Shown here: in pieces, positions 1-9,401 of the stretch | How the letters are laid out: every line of letters starts with the position of its first letter | How positions within the stretch are numbered: the stretch's first letter is position 1 | Assembly: GCA_017617035.1 (NCBI GenBank) | Contig: JAFZWV010000027.1 | Location: 1 to 64,000 of the forward strand | Source: Bacteroidales bacterium | Lineage (GTDB): Bacteria > Bacteroidota > Bacteroidia > Bacteroidales > UBA932 | Direction: 5' to 3' | Length of the DNA stretch: 64,000 bases | Made by a program: the position numbers and the translations under genes | The notes under the pieces: model-generated | The model's database searches: none | The model's input: the letters and a program-made list of their open reading frames with translations, nothing else | What the model was told of the DNA's origin: nothing

Positions 1-245
1 CCCTCAAGGTCTGTGGGGCGCCAGTCGGCGACGACCTTGTTCTGAATCTTCTCGAAGGTAACGCCATCCATGAGGATAGGATAGTAGTTGGTTCCCTTGA
101 GGCAAGCGGGAAGAGACTCGTCTTCTCCACCATTACCGTCATCGATAAGACCCTGATCGTCAGGTTTGTTCTGGTCTGTGCAAGATACTGCGAGGATTCC
201 GAATGAAAGGACTCCTGCAAGCATAATCAAGAAAATCTTTTTCAT
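1..245 (-). CDS. Lipoprotein encoded downstream of susD (partial, N-terminal part only)
   Basis: The start codon is at 245 and the gene runs off the left edge, leaving about 81 residues. The N terminus is a lipoprotein signal (MKKIFLIMLAGVLSFG, then a cysteine in AVSCTD near residue 22), followed by an acidic, glycine-rich linker typical of surface lipoproteins. It lies 27 bp after the susD stop on the same strand, which is where SusE/SusF-like or other surface glycan-binding lipoproteins usually sit. The visible part contains no recognisable domain, so a substrate-binding role is inferred from position only. Confidence 0.75.
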   Translation of the reverse strand, partial: MKKIFLIMLAGVLSFGILAVSCTDQNKPDDQGLIDDGNGGEDESLPACLKGTNYYPILMDGVTFEKIQNKVVADWRPTDLE

Positions 246-272
246 AATTGTTTGATTGTTGTTGATGTTATG

Positions 273-1880
273 TTAACTATAGTTGGGATTCTGTTCAAGT
301 GAGCCGAGCTTTACCTCTTCCTGAGGTATTGGCATCAGTTCGTGTTTGCCCTCCGAGAAGTCGGCCATTTCGGCCTTGATCTCGGCGCTCTCGGAAGCCT
401 TGTAGGCGTCCATAACTTCCTTCGCCACACCCCAGCGGCACAGATCGAACCAGCGATGGCCTTCCATCGCAAGTTCGACGCGACGCTCATGGCGTATGGC
501 CTTGCGCAGGTCTGCGATATTGTCGGAATATGTCCCGTAAGGGAACGCAGGCAGGATTGCCGCACCGCCCCTGGCGCGGGCTCGGACGTTTTCAAGACAA
601 GTCTTTGCGAGGGTGGGATTGTTGCACTCCACCGCAGCTTCTGCTATCATGAGATATACATCCGCAAGACGTATCTGAATATTGTTGATGGCTCCGCGGG
701 AGTCGTGGTCCAGATGGGTGTACTGCATGGTAGTACGGTCCAGGATGGCGCGCTTGCGGGATAGATACTTGTTGCCAAGATAAAGCTCTTCGGCGGCATT
801 CGTTATCTGTCCGTCGGCGGGAGCATAGATTGTCTCATCCCTGCGCGGATCGCCGGCTTCGTACTCGTCGTAGAGATTCTGGGTGGGATGGTTAAAGCCC
901 CAGCCGCTTTCGCCGAAGGCGCCGCCGCGTGAGCGGGTAAGCTTCACGGTAAAAGTGCCACGGCTGAAACCGTTGCCCTCGCCATAATCGCTCTGGCCGT
1001 CTTCCATGTACTGAATCTCGAATACGGACTCAGGTCCGTTTTCTCCTTCGAGAGTGAAGACATCATAATAGTTAGCACACAGAGAATACTCTGCTGCCTG
1101 GTCAGTGAGGAACTTGTTGCCCCACTTCAAGGCCTCAGTATATTCAGCCGCAGCTTCGGTTGCTTTACCGCCACGCTCCAGCCACTCCGCATAATAGAGA
1201 TGTGCCTTCAGGAGCATTGCCTGGGCGGCGCCTTTAGTTGCGCGTCCAAGGTCGGCTGCCGGATATGCGCTCTTCAAAGGGAGCGAGGATTCAGCATCCT
1301 CAAGGTCGGAGAAAATGAGGGTGTAGATATTCTCAACGCTCTCGCGCGGCATCTTCCAGTTGCTGCCGTCGTAGACGGGCGCAGTCGGTTTGGGAACGCC
1401 GCCGAACAGACGCACAAGGCGGAAGTAGTAGAAAGCCCTTAGGAAACTGGCTTCGCCTGCCAGGCGGGCTTTCAGCTCTGCGGAAAGAGTCTCGTCCACC
1501 GCCATCGAGGGGACCTGCTCAAGCGCCAGGTTGGCGCGGGCGATACCCTGATACTGTGCGCGGTAGAATTGGAGCACGATTCCATTATTGGACACGACCT
1601 TGAAGTTGTCGATATCGTAGAGGTCCGGACCGTCGGCAACATTCTGGCCGCCCTTAAGAGCGTCGTCCGAGGCTATGTCGCCGAAGTACCACTCCGGGAA
1701 ATAACCGTTCTGATACTCCCACATCAGCGGAGTATATACTGCGGTGACCACCTGGGTCGCCGTTTCTGCGCTGGTGAAATAGTCGGAGACGTAATTCACC
1801 ATCGGGCCGTCTTCAGTAAGCCATTTGTTGCAGGAAACAAGAGTAAGGGCTGCTGCCGCAATAAGAATGTATCTTTTCAT
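273..1880 (-). CDS. SusD/RagB family nutrient-binding outer-membrane lipoprotein
   Basis: A 535-residue protein starting at MKRYILIAAAALTLVSC, which has a lipobox ending LVSC. An in-frame ATG four codons upstream (1892) is possible but puts extra residues before the signal. The body has SusD hallmarks: an N-terminal region with YFTSAETATQ, the ARANLALEQVP helix, EASFLRAFYYFRLVRLFGGVP, and a C-terminal RHERRVELAMEGHRWFDLCRWG block. SusD proteins cap a SusC barrel on the cell surface and bind the glycan or peptide to be imported. The stop of susC is almost adjacent, so the two are co-transcribed. The substrate cannot be told from the sequence, and no glycoside hydrolase or regulator is visible beside the pair. 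Confidence 0.95.
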   Translation of the reverse strand: MKRYILIAAAALTLVSCNKWLTEDGPMVNYVSDYFTSAETATQVVTAVYTPLMWEYQNGYFPEWYFGDIASDDALKGGQNVADGPDLYDIDNFKVVSNNGIVLQFYRAQYQGIARANLALEQVPSMAVDETLSAELKARLAGEASFLRAFYYFRLVRLFGGVPKPTAPVYDGSNWKMPRESVENIYTLIFSDLEDAESSLPLKSAYPAADLGRATKGAAQAMLLKAHLYYAEWLERGGKATEAAAEYTEALKWGNKFLTDQAAEYSLCANYYDVFTLEGENGPESVFEIQYMEDGQSDYGEGNGFSRGTFTVKLTRSRGGAFGESGWGFNHPTQNLYDEYEAGDPRRDETIYAPADGQITNAAEELYLGNKYLSRKRAILDRTTMQYTHLDHDSRGAINNIQIRLADVYLMIAEAAVECNNPTLAKTCLENVRARARGGAAILPAFPYGTYSDNIADLRKAIRHERRVELAMEGHRWFDLCRWGVAKEVMDAYKASESAEIKAEMADFSEGKHELMPIPQEEVKLGSLEQNPNYS

Positions 1881-1893
1881 AATGGCTTTCATT

Positions 1894-4800
1894 TTAGAAG
1901 TTCAGATTCAAACCCAGCATAAAGGTGCGCGCCTGGGGATAGTTACCGTAGTCCACACCGCCTCCAACTTCGGGGTCATAGCCCGTGTAGTTGGTGAGGG
2001 TAAAGATATTGGATCCGGACAGATAGAAGCGCACACGGCTAAGGCCGGCCTTGGCGCTGATAGATTCGGGAAGAGTGTAGCCCAACTGAACATTCTTCAG
2101 ACGAAGGTAAGATCCATCTTCCACAAAACGGGAGTTGTTATCCTTGTTGTGGGATCCTCCCAAGGGATTAGGTATTGTTCCGTTAGGGTTGTCCGCCTTC
2201 CATACGTTGCGCATGGTGGTAGAGAGAGTCGCCTCGTTACCCGTTCCTTCGGTGCGCAGGCGAAGAGCATTGTAAATCTCGTTTCCGGCTACACCCTGGA
2301 AGAATATCTGAAGGTCGAAGCCCATCCAGTTGGCGGATGCGTTCAGGCCGTAAGTAAGCCATGGGAAAGGATTGCCCAGATCGGTAAGGTCGTTGTCGTC
2401 GATGCGGCCGTCTTTGTTAAGATCCGCATAGCGTGCATCTCCGGCATGGTATTCATCTGAAGCGCCTGGGGCGAACAGGTGTTCTGCCACCTCTTCGTTC
2501 GTCTTGTAGATTCCCTCGAATTTGTAGCCCCAGAAGGTATACAGAGGAAGACCCTGGGTGCTGATTGTGCGGTCGCCGTAGACCGGGGATCCGCCGTTGA
2601 GGCCGGTAAGCATGTTCTCGATGAACGAGACATTTCCGCCCACGCTGTAATCCAGGTCTCCGATATGGTTGCGATGCTCGAGGGTAATCTCTATACCGCG
2701 GTTACGTACTGTACCGACATTGGCGGTAGGGGCATAACGATTACCTACTGTTGCAGGAGCGGTTACCCCAAGGAGCATTTCTTTTGTGCTGCGCTGGAAG
2801 ATGTCGACCGTTCCAGTAAGTTTGTTACGCCAGAGGCCAAAATCGAAGCCGGCATTGATCTGCTCGGTCGTCTCCCACTTGATATCAGTGTTGACCAGAG
2901 TAAGGATGGTTGCGCCTCCAGCCAGCGACTGATCCGCTCCGAGGACATAATCCACGAAGGTAGGGCCGCTGTTGAAGATGGTCTGTACGGACGCGTTATC
3001 ACCTATCTTGTCGTTTCCGATACGTCCCCAGCCGGCCCTCATCTTGAGGCTTTCCACCCATTCTGGTTTCTCAAACCACTGCTCATGGTCTATGCGCCAT
3101 GCTGCAGCGATTGAGGGGAAATAGCCCCAGACGTGGTTCTTGAACTTCGACGTTCCGTCGGCCCTGAAGTTCATGGTAACCATGTAACGGCTGTCGAAAC
3201 TGTAGTGGACACGGCCGAGGAAACTCAGGCGACGGTTACGCGACGCGCTGTCTCCAGCGGGATTGCGGTCTTCAGTCGTCTGCGCCAGATACCAGTTGTT
3301 CTCACGGGGAACCAGAATAGAGCTTCCGCTTCCACCAATGGATTCGGCGTTGTACTCTTCCATGGTCTGACCGGCCATAACGTTTAGGCTGTGGCGGTCG
3401 ATATCCTTCATCCAGGTAAGAGTGTTCTCAGCGATTATCGTGCAGTAACGCCCCATCGACCTTTCGATGAAGTTCTTGTCCATCTTGTCGTACTGGGAGA
3501 GTTCATATGCCTCCTTAAACAGACGGTGACGGGTGTTGGTAAGGTCCATCGAAACATCCGATCGCCAGATAAGGCCCTTGATCGGGGTTATCTCAAGGAA
3601 GACATCCCCGACCCAACGCTCGCTGTAATCCATGGGGTGTGAGTAATTGACCATGGCGTAGGGGTGGGTCACATTCTTGAAGTTGGAAGCTGCAGAAAGG
3701 CGGCCGCCAAGATCATCGCCGAGGTAGTTCTTCGCTCCGGTAGGATAATAAACCGGATCCCACGGGGCCATGGCCAAAGCCGCAGACAGAATAGAAGCCT
3801 GGGCAGAGCTGGAATTGTTCATGGCTGTACGGCCATGGGAAGTCATAAAGCTTATGTTCTCCCCTATCTTGAACCACTTGTTGACATTATACGAAGAATT
3901 GGCCCTAAGGGTAAGTCGGGTGAAATCACTGCCGATGATGGTTCCGTCTTGATTGAACCAGCTTGCACTCATCGACCACTGGCCCTGCTGGTTACCGCCG
4001 TTAACACCAATATGGTAGTTCTGGATAAGGGCGTTCCTGTTGAAAACGGCCTCCTGCCAGTCCGTATTCACCTTCGAATAAGCTAAATTCGAGGGATGAT
4101 ACTTCGAGGTTGTGCCGATAAGTTTCTGCTTGAGCCATGCATCAAGTCCTTCGTTCTGAAGAATGGACAGACCGCCGGCAGAAAGGCCGGCGATAGTAGT
4201 TGCGAACTCCATGGGGCCCATCAGGTCCAGTTTGCGCCATGGATTCTGGATGCCGGCATAAGCGTCGAAACTGACGTTGACAGTTCCGTCTGTGCTTCCC
4301 TTTTTGGTGGTCACAAGGATAACGCCGTTGGCGCCTCGAGATCCGTAGATGGCCGTTGCCGAAGCATCCTTGAGGATTTCCGTAGAAGCTATATCACTGG
4401 TACTCAGATAGTTGATATTGTCGACAATAACTCCGTCCACGACATAAATAGGCGAAGAGTTGTTCACCGTACCTATTCCTCGGATGCGCACCTCGGCGGC
4501 GGCGCCGGGCTGGCCCGACGATGCGTTGACGGTCACACCGGCCGTCACGCCCTGGAGGGCCTGGTCCAAGCCGGCCGCCGGAGTCTTCTGAAGTTGTTCG
4601 CCCTTCACTGATGCGACGGATCCGGTAAGGTCGCTTTTCTTGACCACACCGTATCCGATGGCGACCACTTCTTCCAGCATTATCGAATCCTCATCGAGTG
4701 CGACATTGATCGACTCCGAATTCACGGCCACTTCTTTCTCAGCATAGCCTATACATGAGAACACAAGGGTCTCCCCCCTGGCAGCCTGGATACTGTAATT

Positions 4801-4965
4801 GCCGTCGAAGTCGGTCGTCACGCCCCGTGAGGTTCCCTTTACCATAACGGCGACTCCCGGAAGAGGATATCCGTCGGATGAGGCTGTAACGACTCCTGTC
4901 ACTGTTTGTGCGAGTGAGACTATAGACACAGTCAGAGCGACAAGAAAACTGATTATTCTTTTCAT
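1894..4965 (-). CDS. SusC/RagA family TonB-linked outer-membrane transporter
   Basis: A 1023-residue protein. The ATG at 4965 is preferred over the in-frame TTG one codon upstream. Order of parts: a signal peptide ending near SLAQ; a carboxypeptidase-like regulatory domain (TVTGVVTASSDGYPLPGVAV, residues about 22-95); a TonB box region (EEVVAIGYG); a plug domain with VRIRGIGTVNNSSPIYVVDG and ATAIYGSRGANGVILVTTKK; then a long beta-barrel ending in an aromatic residue (MLGLNLNF). These are the defining marks of SusC transporters, which import oligomers using TonB energy together with SusD. It has its own promoter-like sequence inside the 3' end of uvrA. No sigma/anti-sigma or hybrid two-component regulator is seen nearby. 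Confidence 0.96.
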   Translation of the reverse strand: MKRIISFLVALTVSIVSLAQTVTGVVTASSDGYPLPGVAVMVKGTSRGVTTDFDGNYSIQAARGETLVFSCIGYAEKEVAVNSESINVALDEDSIMLEEVVAIGYGVVKKSDLTGSVASVKGEQLQKTPAAGLDQALQGVTAGVTVNASSGQPGAAAEVRIRGIGTVNNSSPIYVVDGVIVDNINYLSTSDIASTEILKDASATAIYGSRGANGVILVTTKKGSTDGTVNVSFDAYAGIQNPWRKLDLMGPMEFATTIAGLSAGGLSILQNEGLDAWLKQKLIGTTSKYHPSNLAYSKVNTDWQEAVFNRNALIQNYHIGVNGGNQQGQWSMSASWFNQDGTIIGSDFTRLTLRANSSYNVNKWFKIGENISFMTSHGRTAMNNSSSAQASILSAALAMAPWDPVYYPTGAKNYLGDDLGGRLSAASNFKNVTHPYAMVNYSHPMDYSERWVGDVFLEITPIKGLIWRSDVSMDLTNTRHRLFKEAYELSQYDKMDKNFIERSMGRYCTIIAENTLTWMKDIDRHSLNVMAGQTMEEYNAESIGGSGSSILVPRENNWYLAQTTEDRNPAGDSASRNRRLSFLGRVHYSFDSRYMVTMNFRADGTSKFKNHVWGYFPSIAAAWRIDHEQWFEKPEWVESLKMRAGWGRIGNDKIGDNASVQTIFNSGPTFVDYVLGADQSLAGGATILTLVNTDIKWETTEQINAGFDFGLWRNKLTGTVDIFQRSTKEMLLGVTAPATVGNRYAPTANVGTVRNRGIEITLEHRNHIGDLDYSVGGNVSFIENMLTGLNGGSPVYGDRTISTQGLPLYTFWGYKFEGIYKTNEEVAEHLFAPGASDEYHAGDARYADLNKDGRIDDNDLTDLGNPFPWLTYGLNASANWMGFDLQIFFQGVAGNEIYNALRLRTEGTGNEATLSTTMRNVWKADNPNGTIPNPLGGSHNKDNNSRFVEDGSYLRLKNVQLGYTLPESISAKAGLSRVRFYLSGSNIFTLTNYTGYDPEVGGGVDYGNYPQARTFMLGLNLNF

Positions 4966-4985
4966 CAATTGGTTGATTAATTATC

Positions 4986-5018
4986 CAAAGATAACAAAAT
5001 TAGAGCACTTCCTTCAAA
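4986..5018 (-). promoter_or_regulatory. Bacteroidetes-type promoter for the susCD group
   Basis: Read on the minus strand, TATCTTTG (4986-4993) matches the Bacteroidetes -7 consensus TAnnTTTG. A TTTG (5015-5018) lies 21 bases upstream, where the -33 box is expected. The box is about 20 bases before the susC ATG and partly inside the end of uvrA, so susCD can be transcribed independently of uvrA. Confidence 0.65.
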
Positions 5019-7714
5019 TACTTTCCCGTGACGGAGGCCGGGTCGGCGGCCATGTCTTCGGGGGTTCCCTGCGCGACGATGTAGCCGCCCTTGCGGCCTC
5101 CGTCCGGGCCCATGTCGATAATCCAGTCGACGCTTCTCAGGACATCGAGGTTGTGTTCGATTATAACTACGGTATTTCCCTGGTCGACGAGTTTATGGAG
5201 CACTCCCATGAGGTTTTTGATGTCCTCGGTGTGAAGGCCCGTGGTAGGTTCGTCGAACATGTACAGGGTGTTGCCGGTTGATTTACGGTAGAGTTCCGCG
5301 GCGAGTTTCATGCGCTGGCTCTCGCCGCCCGAAAGGGTGAGGCTCGACTGGCCGAGGCGAATGTAGCCGAGGCCCACGTCGAGCAAGGCCTTGAGCTTAG
5401 GCGCTATCTTAGGGTTGGTCTTGAAGAACTCGTAAGCCTCGCTTATCTGCATCTCCAGGACATCGTTTATGTTCTTTCCCTTGTAGCGCACGGCCAGGGT
5501 ATCTTCTTTATAGCGTTTTCCCGCACACTCATCACAAACGACCGATACCGGCGGAAGGAAATTCATCTCGATAATCTTCACTCCGGCACCCTTGCAGGCC
5601 TCGCAGCGTCCGCCTTCTACGTTGAAAGAGAAGCGGCCCGCCTTGAAGCCGCGGACCTTGGCGTCCGGCGTCGCCTCGAAGAGGGCGCGGATGTCGGTCA
5701 TGACGCCGGTGAAGGTCGCGGGGTTCGACCGCGGGCTGTGGCCTATAGGGGCCTGGTCGACCTCTATCACCTTGTCGATGTTGCCGGCGCCGAATATCTT
5801 GTCGTAGGGCAGCGGCTTCTGCGCGAGATGGTTGAGTTTGCCCTTAAGGATGGGCATGAGCGTTTCCAGCACGAGCGACGACTTGCCCGAGCCGCTGACT
5901 CCGGCCACACCTATCATGCAGCCCAGCGGGAAGACGGCGTCAACCTTCTTGAGGTTGTTGCCGCACGCGCCGGTCAGTTCTATTGCGTCACCGTTGCCAT
6001 GGCGCCGGGTAGCAGGCGTCTCCACTGCGCTGTGGGTCTCGCGAGCGGGGCCGCTGTAGCAGATTTGTCCGCCCTCTTCGCCCGCTCCGGGCCCGACGTC
6101 GACTATCCAGTCAGCCGAGCGCATGGTCTCTTCGTCGTGCTCGACTACCAGCACCGTGTTGCCCTCGTCGCGCAGCTTTTTGAGCGAGGCGATTAGTTTG
6201 CGGTTGTCGCGCTGGTGCAGGCCGATCGACGGCTCATCCAGAATGTATATGACGTTGACCAGCTTGGAGCCGATCTGGGTCGCGAGCCTGATGCGCTGGC
6301 TTTCGCCGCCCGAGAGCGACGAGGTAGCACGGTCGAGCGTCAGGTACTCCAGCCCCACGTCGACCAGGAACCCCACGCGATCGGTGAGTTCCTTCAGGAT
6401 GTCGTGCGAGACGGCCTTGGCCTTGCCCGTAAGCTTACCAGGGAGCGTGGCCAGCCATTTCTGCAGGTCGCTGACCTCCATGGCGCCGACCTCGGCTATC
6501 GTCTTGCCGTCGATCTTGAAGTAGTTCGTCTCTTCGCGCAGGCGGGTGCCGTGGCAGACCGGACAGACTACCTTTTCGTCGATGTCGCCCAGCACGCCCG
6601 GCCAGCTTACCGTCTCGCTGAGGCTGCCCTCCCCGATACGGAAGTATTCTTCGGAGCCATAGACGAGCGTGGACACAGCTTCGTCGGGAATCGTCCCGAT
6701 CGGGTCGTAGAGCGAGAAGCCCATCTTACGGGCTATCGAGCGGACTACGTCGAACTTGCGGTTTTCGCGCACCTTCCCCAGCGGCACAATCGCCCCCTCG
6801 GCGACGCTGACCGTCTTGTCGGGGATGATCGTGTCCATGTTCACGTCCACCACGGTCCCGAGGCCCTTGCAATGTGGGCAGCAGCCTTCGGGCGAGTTGA
6901 ACGAGAAAGTATGGGGCGCCGGCTCCTGAAGCGAGATGCCGCTCTTCGGATCGACGAGGTGGCGGGAAAAGTGCCTGAGTTCGCCGGTCTCATAGTCGAG
7001 CACGGCCACGGAGCCCTTGCCCATGCTCAGCGCCGTCTGTACGGAAGCGCGAATGCGCTGCAGGTCGCCCTCACCGGGCTTGAGCTTGTCGACCACCAGC
7101 TCGATGAAGTGGTTCTTGTAGCGGTCGAGCTCGTCCGCCTCGGCAAGGTCCACGATCTCGCCGTCTATCCGGACCTGCTGGAAACCCTTGCGCCGCAGCC
7201 CTTCGAAGAGCTCGCGGTAGTGGCCCTTGCGCCCGCGGACGAGCGGCGAGAGGAGGATGCACTTCCGGCCGTCGTACTCCTTCAGTATGAGATCCACGAT
7301 CTGCGCGTCGGTGTAACTGACCATGGCCTCGCCCGTCACCGGCGAATAAGCGGTGGACGCACGGGCATAGAGAAGGCGCAGGAAATCGTAGATCTCGGTA
7401 ATAGTACCCACGGTCGAGCGGGGGTTGGAGCCGGTCGTTTTCTGGCCGATAGCGATTATGGGGCTTAGGCCCTCGATGCTCTCGACCGCCGGCTTTTCGA
7501 GTATGCCGATGAAGTGTTTTGCGTATGGAGAAAGGGTGTTCAGGTAGCGCCTCTGACCTTCGGCGTAGATGGTGTCGAACGCAAGAGAACTCTTGCCCGA
7601 ACCGCTGAGGCCGGTTATGACGGTGAACTTCCGGCGCGGAATATCCACGTCGATGTTCTTGAGGTTGTTGGCTTTCGCCCCCCTTATCCGTATGAAATCC
7701 GATTTTCCGGCCAT
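5000..7714 (-). CDS. uvrA: Excinuclease ABC subunit A (UvrA)
   Basis: A 904-residue protein, slightly shorter than the usual 930-950. It is the damage-sensing ATPase of nucleotide excision repair, acting as a dimer with UvrB. Two ABC cassettes are visible: Walker A GLSGSGKSS near residue 35 and GVAGVSGSGKSS in the second half; signature motifs SSLSGGESQR (about 465) and LTLSGGESQR (about 795), followed by YILDEPSIGLH and YMFDEPTTGLH. A UvrB-binding region with IVDLILKEYDGRK is present. The second zinc module is intact (CEAC about 703, CDEC about 730). In the first zinc module only the distal CPHC pair near residue 280 is seen; the proximal position reads LVDPKSGIS. The ATG overlaps the stop of the upstream CotH gene by one base. 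Confidence 0.95.
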   Translation of the reverse strand: MAGKSDFIRIRGAKANNLKNIDVDIPRRKFTVITGLSGSGKSSLAFDTIYAEGQRRYLNTLSPYAKHFIGILEKPAVESIEGLSPIIAIGQKTTGSNPRSTVGTITEIYDFLRLLYARASTAYSPVTGEAMVSYTDAQIVDLILKEYDGRKCILLSPLVRGRKGHYRELFEGLRRKGFQQVRIDGEIVDLAEADELDRYKNHFIELVVDKLKPGEGDLQRIRASVQTALSMGKGSVAVLDYETGELRHFSRHLVDPKSGISLQEPAPHTFSFNSPEGCCPHCKGLGTVVDVNMDTIIPDKTVSVAEGAIVPLGKVRENRKFDVVRSIARKMGFSLYDPIGTIPDEAVSTLVYGSEEYFRIGEGSLSETVSWPGVLGDIDEKVVCPVCHGTRLREETNYFKIDGKTIAEVGAMEVSDLQKWLATLPGKLTGKAKAVSHDILKELTDRVGFLVDVGLEYLTLDRATSSLSGGESQRIRLATQIGSKLVNVIYILDEPSIGLHQRDNRKLIASLKKLRDEGNTVLVVEHDEETMRSADWIVDVGPGAGEEGGQICYSGPARETHSAVETPATRRHGNGDAIELTGACGNNLKKVDAVFPLGCMIGVAGVSGSGKSSLVLETLMPILKGKLNHLAQKPLPYDKIFGAGNIDKVIEVDQAPIGHSPRSNPATFTGVMTDIRALFEATPDAKVRGFKAGRFSFNVEGGRCEACKGAGVKIIEMNFLPPVSVVCDECAGKRYKEDTLAVRYKGKNINDVLEMQISEAYEFFKTNPKIAPKLKALLDVGLGYIRLGQSSLTLSGGESQRMKLAAELYRKSTGNTLYMFDEPTTGLHTEDIKNLMGVLHKLVDQGNTVVIIEHNLDVLRSVDWIIDMGPDGGRKGGYIVAQGTPEDMAADPASVTGKYLKEVL

Positions 7715-9351
7715 CAGAGTTTAGCTATATTGGTGTTCATCCATTCGAGGCGCTTGCGGTAGTTTTCCTTGAGCCAGTCGACCTCGCCCTGATAGGAGCC
7801 CGTGACTTTGTACTGAGGCCAATCGTAGGTATTCAGCCTCTTCCACTTATTGAAATTGCGGGCAGGAGCGTCGCCCATCTCCTCAACCATCTCGTCGATC
7901 TTATCGTAGAAGGCCAGGAACTCCGGGTATACTTCATTCCAACGCTGTTTGACCATCTTGACGAATTCCGGATCCATAAAGAGCCTGTAGTACCATCCGT
8001 GCTTGCGGCCATGGCCATTTTGGTCCTTGACCCACCAGCCTTCCCAGGGCTGCTTCCCATCGCCATAGTAATCGCAGTTGCCAAGGCTGATATCGAAGTC
8101 CCAGAGGTGGTACATCTCAAGTTTCCCGTTGTTCGTAAGGGTAAGGAAAGTACTCTTGCGAAGATTGCCGTCGACATCTTTCGAGAATTCCTCGACTATA
8201 AAATAGTTTATGAAAGAATCCACGTCGATGTATTGCTGATAGACATCCTGGAATTCTTTTGCCCAGAGGGCATCCTCGAAGTCCTTGAAGAATTTCTTGG
8301 CGTATGCCTGCTGCTCTTCTGTAGGCTGCTCCGGGTCCTTGAACATCATGGGGTGACCGTGGTCCGTTTCCCAACACACCGGCTCATCCATATTGGATTC
8401 TATCTCGAAGTACATATCTCCCGCATCAACATCGATATTGACGCGTTCCTTGCTGACTTTCTTATGCTCGACGAAGTCGTATAACCCGACATAGCCCCCG
8501 TTGAAATAGACCTCAACTGGAACTGCTTTAGGCGTCCACGACATTCCGACTATCTTCGAGAGTTCGAAACAGACGCGGTTTCTCAGAAGCGATTTGTCTA
8601 CCCAGTTGGCCAGGAGGTTCCAGGATTTGTCGTTCGACATATTGAAGATGCGGGCCTTCTCTTCGAGTTTAATCATGTACGGGAGTTTGGGTTTCCCCCA
8701 CGGGTCCCAGGTAGAGTTGCCTCTACCTCTGATCTGCATCTTGGCCGTAAAAATGTCGACGTCCCAGAATTTGTGGTCCGGATCTCTAATCTCTATTGAC
8801 CCCGGCTTGTAATCAACCTTGCTTGTTACCGCTTTTCCGTCATCTGTGCTAAGATAGATTACCGGCAAGGCTTTTTTCCCTTCTGGCTGGGGCGGGTCCG
8901 GAGGGGTGACCTCGGGCTTGGGCTCAGCATACTGGAGGATAAAGTGATTGCCGTTGGAGATTCGCATATGGATCCCGTCATGTGAGATATAGACGTAGAA
9001 CGGGATGGCATCCTCGTCTTTAATGGAAACGTCACGGATTACTCCGGAGGGCTGTCCGCCGACCAGATATTCACCGTTCTGATTGAGAGCAACCACCTTG
9101 GGCAAAGAATGGGAACAGTCCTCGAAAAATTGGTCGGTGACATCAAGAGTGAATTCAGTGTCGTCGTCAAGAGTGAGACGAAGGCCATCGTTAACAATAG
9201 TTCGCAACTTATACGTATGGCCGGTCTTGTATGCCGCTATGAACTCCTGAAAACCAGACGGTTGTTTTCTTGGAGTGATCAACTGCTCTTTCTCTTGACA
9301 AGAGAATAGCAGGAGCAAGCAGGACAATAATATGAGTGGCAGTCTTTTCAT
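7714..9351 (-). CDS. CotH-family lipoprotein (secreted kinase-like fold)
   Basis: A 545-residue lipoprotein starting at MKRLPLILLSCLLLLFSC; an upstream in-frame ATG at 9420 would bury the signal and is rejected. The first 180 residues are an uncharacterised beta-rich region ending in a proline-rich linker (PEVTPPDPPQPEG). The rest is a CotH domain with RGRGNSTWDPWGKPKLPY, LRNRVCFELSK, GGYVGLYDFVEHKK and LWDFDISLGN. Some CotH proteins are atypical protein kinases of spore coats; in Bacteroidetes they are exported lipoproteins of unknown substrate. Its TGA overlaps the uvrA ATG by one base, so the two are probably co-translated, although no functional link is known. It is divergent from the EamA gene, with 50 bp between the starts. 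Confidence 0.9.
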   Translation of the reverse strand: MKRLPLILLSCLLLLFSCQEKEQLITPRKQPSGFQEFIAAYKTGHTYKLRTIVNDGLRLTLDDDTEFTLDVTDQFFEDCSHSLPKVVALNQNGEYLVGGQPSGVIRDVSIKDEDAIPFYVYISHDGIHMRISNGNHFILQYAEPKPEVTPPDPPQPEGKKALPVIYLSTDDGKAVTSKVDYKPGSIEIRDPDHKFWDVDIFTAKMQIRGRGNSTWDPWGKPKLPYMIKLEEKARIFNMSNDKSWNLLANWVDKSLLRNRVCFELSKIVGMSWTPKAVPVEVYFNGGYVGLYDFVEHKKVSKERVNIDVDAGDMYFEIESNMDEPVCWETDHGHPMMFKDPEQPTEEQQAYAKKFFKDFEDALWAKEFQDVYQQYIDVDSFINYFIVEEFSKDVDGNLRKSTFLTLTNNGKLEMYHLWDFDISLGNCDYYGDGKQPWEGWWVKDQNGHGRKHGWYYRLFMDPEFVKMVKQRWNEVYPEFLAFYDKIDEMVEEMGDAPARNFNKWKRLNTYDWPQYKVTGSYQGEVDWLKENYRKRLEWMNTNIAKL

Positions 9352-9401
9352 GTGCGCGAAGTCTTGCAAGATAGTGATTTTTTGGCGTAATTTGTACTTG
9401 T

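Noticed and set aside
273..4965. Complete polysaccharide utilization locus around the SusCD pair
   Set aside because: No glycoside hydrolase or dedicated regulator is adjacent within the window; only the transporter pair and a lipoprotein are supported.
6215..7468. A 417-codon open frame on the plus strand opposite uvrA
   Set aside because: It is a shadow of GC-rich codons of uvrA; the translation has no domain, no promoter and no coding features, while the opposite frame is an unmistakable UvrA.
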